Source: Acidobacteriota bacterium
GTDB taxonomy: Bacteria; Acidobacteriota; Terriglobia; Terriglobales; Acidobacteriaceae
DNA length: 64,000 nucleotides
Assembly (NCBI GenBank): GCA_013289685.1
Contig: JABCZL010000005.1
Coordinates: 186,001-250,000 of the forward strand
Direction of reading: 5' to 3'
Below, piece by piece: positions 7,738-17,444 of the stretch. A model generated the notes under the pieces. It searched no databases. It was not told where the DNA came from and worked only from the letters and a program-made list of their open reading frames with translations. Position 1 is the first letter of the stretch; each line of letters begins with the position of its first letter. The translations under genes and the position numbers were made by a program.

Positions 7738-8805
7738 TTACGCTACTTGGCGTTTTTGCTCGAGCATGGAGAAGTATTCCGCGACTAATTCCGCGTCCCA
7801 GAGGCCGCGGGCGGCTTCTTCGCGCATGGTCTGGGCGGCCTGCTCGTGGGTTTGGGGAGGTTTGTAGGAGCGGGCGGTGCGGAGTGCGTCGTACACGTCC
7901 ACGACCTGATGAATTCGCGGCAGAACTGGAATCTCTTCACCACGTAATCCGTCGGGATAGCCGGAGCCATCGGAGTGTTCGTGATGGTGGCGGATGATGG
8001 GCAGCACCAGGCGTAGGGAATGCAGGGGCTTGCAGATGTTCTCGCCGGTGATGGGATGCATCTTCATGATAAGCCATTCGGCGGGAGTGAGGTCGCTGCC
8101 TTTTTTCAGAATTTCATCGGGCACGGCGATCTTGCCGAGATCGTGCAGGTATCCGCCGCGTTTCAGGGCAAGGATGGAGTCTTCGTCCATGCCAAGGTGA
8201 CCGCCGAAATCCGCGGCGCGGGCAGAAACGCGCTCGCAGTGGCCCTCGGTATAAGGGTCGCGGCCTTCGACGATCAGGCCCAGGGTGCACAGGACGGAAT
8301 CGGCGGTTTCCAGCTCGTCGGTAAATTCTTTCAGGCGGAGCAGCGATTTCACGCGGGCAATAAGTTCCTCGGCGAGGACGGGCTTGTTCAGGAAGTCATC
8401 GGCGCCGGCTTCGATGCCGCGCACTTTGTCGCTGCTGTCGGTGAGTCCGGTGATCAGGACGAAGGGAATCAGGCGCGTGGTCGGATTTTCTTTCAAGCCA
8501 CGGCAGAATTCGTAGCCCGATTTGCCCGGCATCATCACGTCGGAAAGGATCAAGTCGGGCAGCTGGCGGCGAACCTCAGCCTCGCCCTGCTCGGCGTTGG
8601 AGGCGGTGGTCACGTCGTAGCCGCGCATGGTGAGCAGTTGGCTCATCAGGCCGGCGATTCCGGGTTGGTCGTCGACCACCAGGATTCGCGGGGCGCGGCG
8701 TCTTGGGAGAAGATCACCCATGTTTAGATAAGAGGCGGCTTCGCCCTTCGAAGTTGTCTGCGCATCCGGCGGCGCCGGCGTCCGAGAGGGGGGTGAGACG
8801 CTCAT
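7738..8805 (-). CDS. response regulator with HD-GYP phosphodiesterase domain
   Basis: A 355-aa two-domain protein. Residues 40-155 are a receiver (RILVVDDQPG, phospho-Asp in LILSDVMMPGKSG, then FVLIT, and Lys in DDFLNKP). Residues 165-345 are an HD-GYP domain with YTEGHCERVS, the metal ligands HD in YLHDLGKI, HHHEHSDGSGYPDGL (the GYP signature), and VVDVYDAL. The family hydrolyses cyclic di-GMP. All visible catalytic motifs are intact, so an active phosphodiesterase controlled by phosphorylation is likely. The 38-residue Pro/Ser-rich leader is probably disordered. No histidine kinase is adjacent. Confidence 0.95.
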   Translation of the reverse strand: MSVSPPSRTPAPPDAQTTSKGEAASYLNMGDLLPRRRAPRILVVDDQPGIAGLMSQLLTMRGYDVTTASNAEQGEAEVRRQLPDLILSDVMMPGKSGYEFCRGLKENPTTRLIPFVLITGLTDSSDKVRGIEAGADDFLNKPVLAEELIARVKSLLRLKEFTDELETADSVLCTLGLIVEGRDPYTEGHCERVSARAADFGGHLGMDEDSILALKRGGYLHDLGKIAVPDEILKKGSDLTPAEWLIMKMHPITGENICKPLHSLRLVLPIIRHHHEHSDGSGYPDGLRGEEIPVLPRIHQVVDVYDALRTARSYKPPQTHEQAAQTMREEAARGLWDAELVAEYFSMLEQKRQVA

Positions 8806-8992
8806 GGTTAAAAATCGTTATTCTGGCCATTTGATTCTACAGGCATTGTCCACTTTTCGCCGGACGAGGGCCAGCTTTTTGGAACACTAACACTGTTTGG
8901 GTGACTGCGCTATTCCCATTTCGACACATCACACTTTGCGGATGTGACCGAAAACCTTGCTTTGAGCCACGGTCGGTGCCTAGTCTCGACTC

Positions 8993-9679
8993 ATGCGGAT
9001 TGTGCGAAACGGGGTTGCGTTCTTACTTGTAGGTGCGTTGTTGGTGGCGACAGGGGCGGGTGCGGCTACGAAAGTTCATGTGATTACGTTTGGAAAATGG
9101 ACGTCCGTGCCGTGGATTGCCGGTTCTGGAGAGGAAGGGAAGCCGGTCACCATCAAGATCCGCGCTCTGGTGGTGGATGGGCGCGTCAAGGAGTACACGC
9201 TTGGCTCGCCGCATGAAGTGACTGACCGGCTGTTTGTGGTGCGGCGCGTGTTTCGGGTGAATGACAGCCTTCCGGAAGATTCGGGTCCACGGTGGCAGTG
9301 GCAACGAGGAGGCTGGATGCTGGTCGACCGGCTGACGGGGCGCGTTTCCCCGGTTAATCTTCCGGAGTTCGATGCTTATTACTCCGCAGCCAGTTGGTAT
9401 CGCGACTATGTCGCCTATTGTGGAGTGGCTGACGATGGGAAGAAGACCTACGCAATAGTGGCGCAACTGAACCGGCGAAAGCCGGTGTTAAAGGCGGTGC
9501 TGGCGAGCGACGGGGCGCCGGAGGATGCAGGGCCGGATTCAGCCTGCCCAGCACCGTCCTGGCAGCGGGGCCCGGTGCGAGTCAGCTTTGAACCGGCGGG
9601 CCGGGCGCGGGAGACGTTTGCGATTCGCGGGCATGTGGTGGATTTGGTGAGTGACGCGGAGGAGGACGAGGAGAGGTAG
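8993..9679 (+). CDS. exported hypothetical protein
   Basis: A 228-aa protein with a clear signal peptide (MRIVRN, hydrophobic core, ATGAGAA cleavage region near residue 24). The mature domain looks beta-rich, with short blade-like strands (RWQWQRGGWMLVDRL, YRDYVAYCGVADDGKK) and a Pro-rich linker before an acidic C-terminus. No known family is recognised. It ends convergently with the DMT permease, separated by a repeat-rich 180 bp. Likely periplasmic. Confidence 0.7.
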   Translation: MRIVRNGVAFLLVGALLVATGAGAATKVHVITFGKWTSVPWIAGSGEEGKPVTIKIRALVVDGRVKEYTLGSPHEVTDRLFVVRRVFRVNDSLPEDSGPRWQWQRGGWMLVDRLTGRVSPVNLPEFDAYYSAASWYRDYVAYCGVADDGKKTYAIVAQLNRRKPVLKAVLASDGAPEDAGPDSACPAPSWQRGPVRVSFEPAGRARETFAIRGHVVDLVSDAEEDEER

Positions 9680-9861
9680 CGGACCTCGGACCTCAGACCT
9701 CGGAACCTCAGACTCCGGCCCGAAGACCATCCTGTGATGCGGCAACGGGCGCGCTTGGCACCCGGTCCACGTCTCGGGCCTAGTTCGGCTTTGGAGGCCT
9801 AAGGTCCGGTGTCTAAGGTCTGAGGTCCAACGTCCGACGTCTGACGCCTGAGGTCCGCTCT
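9680..9861. repeat. degenerate repeats and inverted repeat between convergent genes
   Basis: The gap is built from short related words (GGACCTC, AGACCTC on one side, AGGTCTGAGGTCC on the other). A perfect 13-bp inverted repeat pairs 9688-9700 with 9816-9828 across 115 nt. Located between two converging genes, it could act in transcript termination, but there is no U-tract. Confidence 0.5.
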
Positions 9862-10842
9862 TCAGTCTCCCGCTGCTTCCACCGCGGGCAGTTCTCGGAC
9901 GACCGTCTTCTCCTTCACTTTTGCGCTGGTGACCAGGATGACCGACAGTACAACAATGGCGCTTCCCGCGAGGATGAAGCGGTCGACGCGCTCGTGCAGG
10001 ATCAACCATCCCAGGAACACGGCCACCACGGGATTGACATAGGCATAGGTCGAGACCTTGGAGGTGGGAACGTGCTCCAGGAGCCAGATGTAGGCGGTGT
10101 AGCCGATCCAGGAACCGCAAACGACCAGGTACATGGTGGCGCTGAGGCTGCGCGCGGTCCAGCGGACTTGGGTGAGATCGCCGGCGATGAGCGCGAAAAT
10201 AAGGTTTCCTGCTCCCGCGGCGGTGACTTGCCATCCGGTGGAGCTGAATACGTCCATCCCAGATTGCCAGCGCTTGGAGAGGACCGATCCCAGAGCCCAA
10301 GAGAATGAGCCGGCGATCAGGCTGATCGAGGCCCAGAACTCGCGATGTCCCAATTCGCGATGACCCATGGTGCCGGATTTCAACTGCGGCCAGACCAGCT
10401 GCGGCCAGACCAGGATGAACAATCCCAGAATGCCCAACAACAGGCCGGCTTTGCCGCGGCCGGAAATGTGGTGGTCGCCGAGCAGCAGAGAATCGAGCAC
10501 CAGAAACCAGAGGGGCGTAATCGCGATGATCAGCGCGGCCAGGCCCGACGAGACTGTCAGTTCCGCGTAAGAGAGGGTGAGATTGCCGCCCATCAGCAGC
10601 AGCAAGCCCACCACGGCGGCGAGCGCAATCTGCTTTGGAGAATAGAAAATCCTGCGCCCGGTGGCCGCGCACACGGCCAGCATGATCGTGCCGGCAATCG
10701 AAAACCGGACGCCGCACATGAGCGCCGGGGGAATCGTTTGCACAGCTATGTCGATGGCGAGATAGGTCGAGCCCCAGAACAGATACACGAGTCCGAAGGC
10801 AAGGATCACCATCCACCGGCTTGGGCGTTGTATGGAATGCAT
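9862..10842 (-). CDS. DMT-superfamily (EamA) permease
   Basis: A 326-aa integral membrane protein with about ten hydrophobic segments in two EamA repeats. The first begins FGLVYLFWGSTYLAI; the second has the family's typical 'YTAYIWLLEHVPTSKVSTYAYVNPVVAVFLGW' pattern (two shorter stretches of it are decisive: STYAYVNPVVA and LGWLILHE). These exporters move amino acids or other metabolites; the substrate is unknown. The ATG at 10842 is preferred to a TTG at 10854. The loop between the two halves carries small in-frame duplications (LVWPQ twice, GHRE twice), suggesting slippage. Confidence 0.88.
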   Translation of the reverse strand: MHSIQRPSRWMVILAFGLVYLFWGSTYLAIDIAVQTIPPALMCGVRFSIAGTIMLAVCAATGRRIFYSPKQIALAAVVGLLLLMGGNLTLSYAELTVSSGLAALIIAITPLWFLVLDSLLLGDHHISGRGKAGLLLGILGLFILVWPQLVWPQLKSGTMGHRELGHREFWASISLIAGSFSWALGSVLSKRWQSGMDVFSSTGWQVTAAGAGNLIFALIAGDLTQVRWTARSLSATMYLVVCGSWIGYTAYIWLLEHVPTSKVSTYAYVNPVVAVFLGWLILHERVDRFILAGSAIVVLSVILVTSAKVKEKTVVRELPAVEAAGD

Positions 10843-10979
10843 GGGCGTGAGCAACAGGGGGAAGTTAAAAGATATCAGACGAGCGCGGCGCCGGTTTGGA
10901 TTCTAAAGTTGCCCGTAAGGGATGCGGGATGGCGCCCCGAACCACGCGAACGATGCGAACGGTCAGTTCACGAACCAGG

Positions 10980-13424
10980 TTACTCGTAGCGCAGGGCCAC
11001 CATGGGGTCGACTTTGGCCGCGCGGCGAGCTGGGACGTAACTCGCGAGAATCGCGACTGCAATCAGCGCGACGGGAACGCACAGAAAAGTTAGCGGATCG
11101 GTGGGGCCGACGCCGAACAGCAAGCTGGCGATCAGTCGGGTCAGAAGAAACGCCGCCGCTAAACCAATGACGGCCCCGAAGCAAGCCAGAAGCGCTCCGT
11201 TCTTGACGACCATGCCAAGGATGGCGTTTCGGTCCGCGCCCAGAGCGAGGCGAATGCCCATCTCCCGGGTGCGCTGAGCGACGGTGTACGAGATCACTCC
11301 GTAAAGTCCAACCGCGGTGAGCACAAATGCGAGCACTCCGAAGGTCCCGAGGAGGAAGGTTTCGAAGCGCGTTCCGACGATGGAATCGTCCACATATTCG
11401 TCCAGAGTCTTCACGTGCAAAAGAGGCAGAGCGCTGTCGAGGGATTGAACCTGCGTGGTTAAAGTGGGAACCATGTTGGCGGGAGCGATTTCGGTGCGCA
11501 CGACCACGGACATGGGAGCGAAAGGCAACTGAGCATACGACAGATAGGATTCTGGAATGGAGGGAGCACCCAGCCCTTCCGCTTTTACGTCTCCGACCAC
11601 GCCTACGACCACTCGCATTGGTTCTCCACTAGTTCCGCTCGAAATGCCAGGCTTGATCCGCCGGCCGACCGGATCCTCACCGGGGAAGACCTGCTCGGCA
11701 AGCCTTTCGCTGATGATGACGACCGGCGTCGCGCCCGGGGCATCATCCTGGGGATTGAAGACGCGGCCGCTCAAGAGCGGAATTCCCAGAGTACGGAAAT
11801 AATCGTGATCGATGATGTGTAAGGTTGTGACGGGATATTCCGATTTCTTCATGGGCCGGCCCTCAATCTCGAAGGTGGTCTTGACGTCGTCCGCCGAGAG
11901 AGGAAGAGGAAACGCGGCGCTGGCGGAACGCACACCCGGAGTGGAGCGAATCTGCTCGAGCAGGTTGCGATAGAAGGCGACTCTCTGCGGCTGTCCGTAG
12001 CGGCCGGGCAGGTCGAGTCCGAAGGTCATCACGTGATCTTTGGCGAAGCCGGGGTCGACTTTTCCGAGCCCCAGAAGGCTGCGCAGCAACAGACCGGAAC
12101 CCACCAGCAGGACCATGGCAAGAGCCATTTCGGTGACGACTAATGCAGATCGAAGGCGGCCGCGCGCCAAAGTCTCGGTTCCACTGCGGCCGCCTTCCTT
12201 GAGCGAGGCGGCTAACTCAGGCTTGGCCGACTGCAGTGCGGGAACGAGCCCGAACAGAATGCTGGTGAGGACCGCGACCGACGCGGTGAAGACCAGCACT
12301 TGCAGGTTGAGTCCGCTCTCGTTGATTCTCGGCAAGTCGCCCGGCGCCAATGCCGTGAGCAACTTGATTCCCCACGCGGCCAGCGCGAGTCCAGCGGCAG
12401 CGCCCGCGGCTGCGAGCAACAGGCTTTCTGCTAGCAATTGGCGCACGATCATCCAGCGGGTCGCGCCCAGGGCCGTGCGCACACTGATTTCTTTATGGCG
12501 GGACGCGGCTCGGGCCAACAATAGGTTCGACAGGTTCGCGCAGGCTATGAGCAGAACCAGTCCTACGGCTCCGAGAAGCACGAACAGGCCCTGGCGCATG
12601 TCGCCCACAACTGCGTCGGCTTCTGGGACAAGGCTGATTCCCTTCGGCCGGTTTTCAGGATATTGCCGGTTCAGGCCGTCCTGAATGCGAGCCATCTCGG
12701 TCTGCGCGGTCGCGGCCGCGACCTGAGGCTTGAGGCGGGCGATTACGTCAAGATATCCGGCTCCCCGCTGAGAGGTCATGGGCGGGGCACCGTTCACGGT
12801 CTGCGAATCGAGAGCGATGGTGGTCCAGAATTCAACTGGGGTGCGCTGCACCGGGAATTGAAAACTCGCGGGCATGACGCCGACGACCGCAAACGTGTCG
12901 CCGTCCAAGGTGAGGCTCTGGCCAACGACTTTCGGATCGGACCCGAACCGGTTTTGCCAAAGGCTGTGGCTCAAGATGATGGGCAGGCCGGTGGCGGCGG
13001 GCTTGTCTTCGTCGCGTGTGAAATCTCGGCCTATGGCGGGGGGAACGCCCAGCAACGAAAACAGATTTGCAGAAACGACAGCGCCCGTCAGATGAGCGGG
13101 CTCGCCTCGTCCGGTGAGTGTGAAATCGTCTTGACGGAATACCGAGAGACCCTCAAAAACGTGGTTCTGTGCCCGCCAATCCAGAAAAGTGGGATAGGAC
13201 ACTCCAATATCGTCGCGGCGGCCGGGCTCGGTCGGTTTTACGATGACCAGGCGGCTGGGGGCATGAAACGGAAGCGGGCGCAGCAAAACAGCGTCAATCA
13301 CGCTGAAGATTGCACTGTTCGCCCCCAACCCGAGTGCGAGGGTCAGTACGGCGACGGCGGTGAACCCTGGGCTCTTACGCAGTTGGCGCAGCGCGTAACG
13401 AAAATCCTGAAGTAAGGTGTGCAC
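10980..13424 (-). CDS. FtsX/MacB-type ABC permease (acidobacterial ADOP family)
   Basis: An 814-aa membrane protein starting at GTG, with GAGGAAA upstream. The N-terminus has the family hallmark LRQLRKSPGFTAVAVLTLALGLGANSA in shortened form 'LRKSPGF...GANSAIFS' and LLRPLPF. Two repeats each hold a periplasmic MacB_PCD domain (about residues 50-250 and 480-660) and FtsX helices (about 275-420 and 690-800). The segment R-x-x-E-M-G-I-R-L-A-L-G-A is the typical cytoplasmic coupling motif. Acidobacteria carry dozens of such proteins, usually needing a separate ATPase; none is next to it. Export or signalling at the envelope is likely, substrate unknown. Confidence 0.9.
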   Translation of the reverse strand: MHTLLQDFRYALRQLRKSPGFTAVAVLTLALGLGANSAIFSVIDAVLLRPLPFHAPSRLVIVKPTEPGRRDDIGVSYPTFLDWRAQNHVFEGLSVFRQDDFTLTGRGEPAHLTGAVVSANLFSLLGVPPAIGRDFTRDEDKPAATGLPIILSHSLWQNRFGSDPKVVGQSLTLDGDTFAVVGVMPASFQFPVQRTPVEFWTTIALDSQTVNGAPPMTSQRGAGYLDVIARLKPQVAAATAQTEMARIQDGLNRQYPENRPKGISLVPEADAVVGDMRQGLFVLLGAVGLVLLIACANLSNLLLARAASRHKEISVRTALGATRWMIVRQLLAESLLLAAAGAAAGLALAAWGIKLLTALAPGDLPRINESGLNLQVLVFTASVAVLTSILFGLVPALQSAKPELAASLKEGGRSGTETLARGRLRSALVVTEMALAMVLLVGSGLLLRSLLGLGKVDPGFAKDHVMTFGLDLPGRYGQPQRVAFYRNLLEQIRSTPGVRSASAAFPLPLSADDVKTTFEIEGRPMKKSEYPVTTLHIIDHDYFRTLGIPLLSGRVFNPQDDAPGATPVVIISERLAEQVFPGEDPVGRRIKPGISSGTSGEPMRVVVGVVGDVKAEGLGAPSIPESYLSYAQLPFAPMSVVVRTEIAPANMVPTLTTQVQSLDSALPLLHVKTLDEYVDDSIVGTRFETFLLGTFGVLAFVLTAVGLYGVISYTVAQRTREMGIRLALGADRNAILGMVVKNGALLACFGAVIGLAAAFLLTRLIASLLFGVGPTDPLTFLCVPVALIAVAILASYVPARRAAKVDPMVALRYE

Positions 13425-13974
13425 TTGATTTCCTCAGCTGGGGCGCTTTCGTCCAACTTCGATGGGAGCACCTTTGTCGCCAAGACGGATCTCGTGCAAC
13501 TCCCTGAAAAATAAACCTACCTCAGCTGAAGCGCCAGGGCAGGAGTGTTCAAGTTCGACAACGGATGTTCGCAATCGGACATACCTCTTGGCGGTTCTTT
13601 TGACGTGCTCTGAGGGCTCGGCTGCCATGCTCTACTTTTTCCCTCACGCAGTGCCGGCGAGTCGGTTGTGATCCGTTACAAAATCCGAACAGGAATCGGC
13701 GATGCACTTGTGGACACTTGACCGCTCTGGACGGCAGGTCTAGATTGCCTCTCAATGTTGTCCCATTCTCTCCTCATCCGAGGATAGAAATTCCAATTGG
13801 GGCTCCTGCCACACCCACACTGCTTTTCCGTTCGTGGTGGGGCACGGGACCAGCCCGCGGCTGGCCCGCAGCTCGAACCGAGAAGCACAGACCGACCTCG
13901 CGCCCTCCGTCGCAAAACGCACCAGAACGTTGAAGGCAGAAGTGTGCCTATCCCTGCTGCACGGAGGTGTAACA
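13425..13974. other. 550-bp gap, likely holding divergent promoters
   Basis: No convincing gene. It separates the divergent ABC permease and di-haem oxidoreductase genes. A candidate sigma-70 promoter, TTGACC (13718-13723), 17-bp spacer, TAGATT (13741-13746), points toward the di-haem gene, which would leave a leader of about 220 nt. Confidence 0.4.
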
Positions 13975-15357
13975 ATGAAGTGTTGGAAGCTCTCCCCCCT
14001 TGTTTGCCTAGCGCTGATTTCGCTCTCAACCCTGCCACTTCAGTCGCAAAACGATCCCGGCCCCCGCTCCGGTCCGCCAGGAGCGGGCAGTTTCTTTCCC
14101 ACCTTAAGCGCCAACGAGCAAAATTTCTTCAATCAGGCCCAGTTGCGTTTTCAGGAGGTTGACTCCGTCTCCGGAAACATTACGGGCGAAGCTGGCGTTG
14201 GCCTGGGGCCAACATTCAACGGCAATAGCTGCGCCCAATGCCATGCACAGCCCACCATCGGCGGAAGCAGCCCCGGGCTGACCAGCCCGCAAAATCCCAT
14301 CCAGAATCCGCAGGTTGGGCTCGCCACCCTCGACGGCGCGACCAACACGGTTCCTCCGTTCATCACTCCCAACGGGCCCGTGCGCGAAGCCCGCTTTATC
14401 AAAAATCCAAACGGCACACTCGATGGCGGAGTGCACGACCTGTATACGATCACGGGCCGTTCCGATGCTGTCGGCTGTACTCTTGGGCAGCCTGACTTTG
14501 CCACGGCTCTCTCCACCAACAACTTGATCTTCCGCATTCCAACGCCGCTATTTGGGCTCGGCTTGGTGGAGGCCACTCCGGACGCCAACCTCCAGGCGAA
14601 TCTCGCCTCCACGCAAGCGGCGAGAGCGGCGCTTAAGATCGGCGGCGTTTTCAACACCAGCGGAAATGACGGTACGATTACTCGTTTCGGCTGGAAGGCC
14701 CAGAACAAGTCGCTCCTGATTTTTTCCGGCGAGGCCTACAACGTCGAAATGGGAGTGTCCAACGAAAACTTCCCCAACGAGCGCAGCGCTGTGCCGGGAT
14801 GCGTGTTCAACAATTCTCCGGAAGACGCGACCAACATCCTCAACGGCAACGCCAGCAGTTCCAACTTTGGCACCACGATCGGCACAGCCTCCGAGATGGC
14901 GTCGGACATCGTGAACTTCGCCGCGTTCATGCGACTGTCGGCGCCGGCCACACCCGCGCCCTCAACCTCATCCATCCAGAACGGAGCGGCGCTGTTCAAC
15001 TCCACCGGCTGCGCGCTCTGTCACTCACCAGCGCTCACAACCGGACAGTCGATCTTCACCGGCATGTCCAACGTGACCTACAACCCTTATTCCGACTTTG
15101 CCCTGCATCACATGGGGGTGGGCCTTGCGGACGGCGTCCACCAGGGCGGAGCCGGCCCGGATCAATTCCGCACCGCACCACTCTGGGGTCTGGGGCAACG
15201 CCTGTTCTTTCTCCACGATGGCCGCACCAGCGACTTGATTCAGGCGATCCATTCCCACAACAGCGCTGGTTCGGAGGCTGACGGCGTCATTCACAAGTTC
15301 GACGTTCTGAATGCATCGCAAGTGCAGGATCTTTTGAACTTCCTGCGCTCGTTGTAG
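13975..15357 (+). CDS. secreted di-haem oxidoreductase family protein
   Basis: A 460-aa protein. The ATG at 13975 is chosen because GGAGG lies 7 nt before it and it yields a signal peptide (LVCLALISLSTLPLQSQ). Two haem c sites are visible: CAQCH near residue 85 and CALCH near residue 347. The second is followed by the cytochrome-like fold with distal APLWGLGQR, LHDGR and the C-terminal LLNFLRSL. This matches the DHOR family ('thiol oxidoreductase'), relatives of MauG/CcpA peroxidases. The FGWKAQ and ANEMGV-like text (NVEMGVSNE) also fit. Likely a periplasmic electron-transfer or peroxidase-like enzyme; the substrate is unknown. Confidence 0.88.
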   Translation: MKCWKLSPLVCLALISLSTLPLQSQNDPGPRSGPPGAGSFFPTLSANEQNFFNQAQLRFQEVDSVSGNITGEAGVGLGPTFNGNSCAQCHAQPTIGGSSPGLTSPQNPIQNPQVGLATLDGATNTVPPFITPNGPVREARFIKNPNGTLDGGVHDLYTITGRSDAVGCTLGQPDFATALSTNNLIFRIPTPLFGLGLVEATPDANLQANLASTQAARAALKIGGVFNTSGNDGTITRFGWKAQNKSLLIFSGEAYNVEMGVSNENFPNERSAVPGCVFNNSPEDATNILNGNASSSNFGTTIGTASEMASDIVNFAAFMRLSAPATPAPSTSSIQNGAALFNSTGCALCHSPALTTGQSIFTGMSNVTYNPYSDFALHHMGVGLADGVHQGGAGPDQFRTAPLWGLGQRLFFLHDGRTSDLIQAIHSHNSAGSEADGVIHKFDVLNASQVQDLLNFLRSL

Positions 15358-15919
15358 GAGTGGCTTAGAAAGCGTGGCTTAGAAAAAGTGCCTTGCGTCA
15401 CAATTGGATCGCGGAGCGCCGAGCACCGCTCTGGGCTCTCCGCGATTCGCTCTGTACTTCAGGTTTTCGTACTCTGCCTTGGCCGTCGAGAGATTGTCGA
15501 GCTTCGCTCGACCCTTCGACTGGGCTCAGGGCAAGCTGGCCGAGGGCGGCCGTGCCCACAGAAACCAAACCTGACGGCGGTCGTTCTTGTTACCAAAGGG
15601 GGTTACGCTGCGCGGTTAGTCCAGATATAATTGCTTAGTGATGTCGACGGTTAGCGATGCTGCGCAACAAATCCAATTCGCACGTGCCCAATTCCCATCT
15701 GCCAGAGTGCTGGCTGCACTGCCTGGTGTGTCCGCGGCGCTATCGGGCGAACCTGCCGTCGCGATTGCGCCCCAGCCTGTTCGGTAGCGACTAACTCCTC
15801 AATCCTCTGCTTCTGATTCGCTTCGGTCGGTGTGCGTCCGAACCAGGACTTCCGTCTTCCGAAGCTGCATTTCCCGACAACCGGCCGCTGACTACTGACA
15901 GCTGCTAACGGAGGGTTCC
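15358..15919. other. 562-bp gap with small repeats
   Basis: No supported gene. Just after the di-haem stop there is a two-copy direct repeat (GTGGCTTAGAAA at 15359-15385) and an 8-bp inverted repeat, TCGCGGAG (15409-15416) with CTCCGCGA (15438-15445), which may terminate transcription. A copy of the common bacterial interspersed word CCCTTCGACTGGGCTCAGGGC lies near 15511-15532. The rest shows nothing recognisable. Confidence 0.45.
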
Positions 15920-17296
15920 ATGACTACGAAAACCATGAGCGCCAGCGTCTCTTCGACGATCGGCCCGAAGATCAAGACCGCCCTGCCCGGGCCCAATGCC
16001 AAGCGCGTGCTCGAGGGCGACCAGAAATATATTTCGCCGTCCTATACCCGTTCGTACCCGCTGGTGGCCAAGAGCGGGCGCGGCATCGTGGTGACCGATG
16101 TGGACGGCAACGAGTTTTTTGATTTTTCCGCCGGCATTGCCGTGACTTCGACCGGCCATTGCCATCCCCATGTGGTCGCCGCCATTCAGAAACAGGCGGG
16201 CGAACTGATTCACATGTCGGGCACCGATTTTTATTACGAAAGCATGGTGGAGTTGGCGGCGCGCCTGTCGAAGATTGCGCCCATGGCCGGCCCGCACCGC
16301 ATTTACTACGGCAACTCCGGGGCGGAGGCGGTCGAGTGCGCGCTGAAGCTGGCGCGCTACCACACCAAGCGCCAGAACGTGATTGCGTTCTTCGGTGCGT
16401 TTCATGGACGGACGATGGGCGCACTCTCACTGACGGCGTCGAAGCCGCAGCAGCGGCGGCGCTTTGCTCCGCTGATGCCGGGCGTGACCCATGTGCGTTA
16501 TCCCGACGTATATCGCGGGTGCGTGGGCGGCGCTCAAGCTGCAGACGACTTTGCGCTAGGCTGCGCCCGGTTTATCGAAGAGAAACTGTTTAAGACCACG
16601 CTGGCTCCGGAGGAAGTGGCGGCGATCTTCGTCGAGCCGGTGCAGGGCGAGGGCGGATACGTGGTGGCTCCGAAGGTCTTCATGCAGGAACTGCGGCGCA
16701 TTTGCGACCGCCACGGCATCATGCTGGTGGTCGATGAAGTGCAAAGCGGTGTTGGGCGCACGGGGAAATGGTTCGCCGTCGAGCACACCGGGGTCGAGCC
16801 CGACATGGTTTGCATGGCGAAAGGCATTGCTTCGGGCATGCCGCTGGGCGTCACGATGACGCGCGCAGAATTGATGGACTGGGTCCCGGGGTCGCATGCG
16901 TCGACGTTCGGGGGGAATCCGGTGGCGATCGCGGCAGCGCTGGCCACGCTCGATGTGATCGAGAAAGAGCATCTGCTGGAGAACTCGGCGAGCGTGGGCA
17001 ATCACATGATGAAGCGCATGGCTGACTGGCCGCAGAAGCTGAAACTGGTAGGCGACGTGCGTGGCCGGGGATTGATGATTGGGGTCGAGATCGTCAAGGA
17101 CAAGGTCACGAAAGAATACGGAAGCGCGGAGCGCGATCTTATTGTGGAGCGGGCGTTCGAGCACGGGGTGCTGTTCCTGGGCTGCGGGCCGGGCACGGTG
17201 CGGATATGCCCGGCGCTGGTGGTTACCAAGGAAGAAGCGGACGTCGCCGTGGATGTGCTGGAAGAGTGCATTACCGCGGTGGGCAAGGGCGCGTAG
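15920..17296 (+). CDS. class III aminotransferase (GABA/ornithine type)
   Basis: A 458-aa fold-type I PLP enzyme. Visible motifs are the VDGNEFFDFSAGIAV N-domain, GNSGAEAVECALKLAR for phosphate binding, AFFGAFHGRT, the cofactor-binding D in LVVDEVQSGVGRTG, the Schiff-base Lys301 in CMAKGIASG, and STFGGNPVA. The N-terminal text (GPKI...PGP.A...L..D...ISPSYTRSYPLV) resembles archaeal-type 4-aminobutyrate / broad-specificity aminotransferases more than ArgD. Probable role is transamination of an omega-amino acid with 2-oxoglutarate or pyruvate. GGAGG lies 8 nt before the ATG. Exact substrate is not determinable. Confidence 0.88.
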   Translation: MTTKTMSASVSSTIGPKIKTALPGPNAKRVLEGDQKYISPSYTRSYPLVAKSGRGIVVTDVDGNEFFDFSAGIAVTSTGHCHPHVVAAIQKQAGELIHMSGTDFYYESMVELAARLSKIAPMAGPHRIYYGNSGAEAVECALKLARYHTKRQNVIAFFGAFHGRTMGALSLTASKPQQRRRFAPLMPGVTHVRYPDVYRGCVGGAQAADDFALGCARFIEEKLFKTTLAPEEVAAIFVEPVQGEGGYVVAPKVFMQELRRICDRHGIMLVVDEVQSGVGRTGKWFAVEHTGVEPDMVCMAKGIASGMPLGVTMTRAELMDWVPGSHASTFGGNPVAIAAALATLDVIEKEHLLENSASVGNHMMKRMADWPQKLKLVGDVRGRGLMIGVEIVKDKVTKEYGSAERDLIVERAFEHGVLFLGCGPGTVRICPALVVTKEEADVAVDVLEECITAVGKGA

Positions 17297-17397
17297 GGCC
17301 GTCTTCAGAACTGGACAGATTGCGGGCGGGACCTTCCCGGTCTCGCCCGTTTGTTGTTTTCAGGAAGTCAAACGCTCCGGAACAATTTCGCTGTCAC

Positions 17398-17418
17398 ATA
17401 CCATACTGGGTATGGTAT
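17398..17418. promoter_or_regulatory. palindromic operator for RcnR-like repressor
   Basis: A perfect inverted repeat with 9-bp arms, ATACCATAC and GTATGGTAT, around a TGG centre ends 26 bp before the repressor start. The central TACTGGGTA resembles the TACT-Gn-AGTA sites bound by RcnR/CsoR-family tetramers. The right arm provides a -10-like TATGGT/TATCAT, so bound repressor would block RNA polymerase. Likely autoregulates the repressor and the downstream ATPase. Confidence 0.7.
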
Positions 17419-17444
17419 CATCCTTCTGAACTTAAAACTGAACC

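Noticed and set aside
9539-10816. 425-aa frame overlapping the DMT permease
   Set aside because: Same strand, different frame from a clear ten-helix permease; composition is His/Arg/Pro-rich and not membrane-like.
13434-13628. 64-aa frame upstream of the ABC permease
   Set aside because: No ribosome binding site or recognisable domain; lies in the promoter region.
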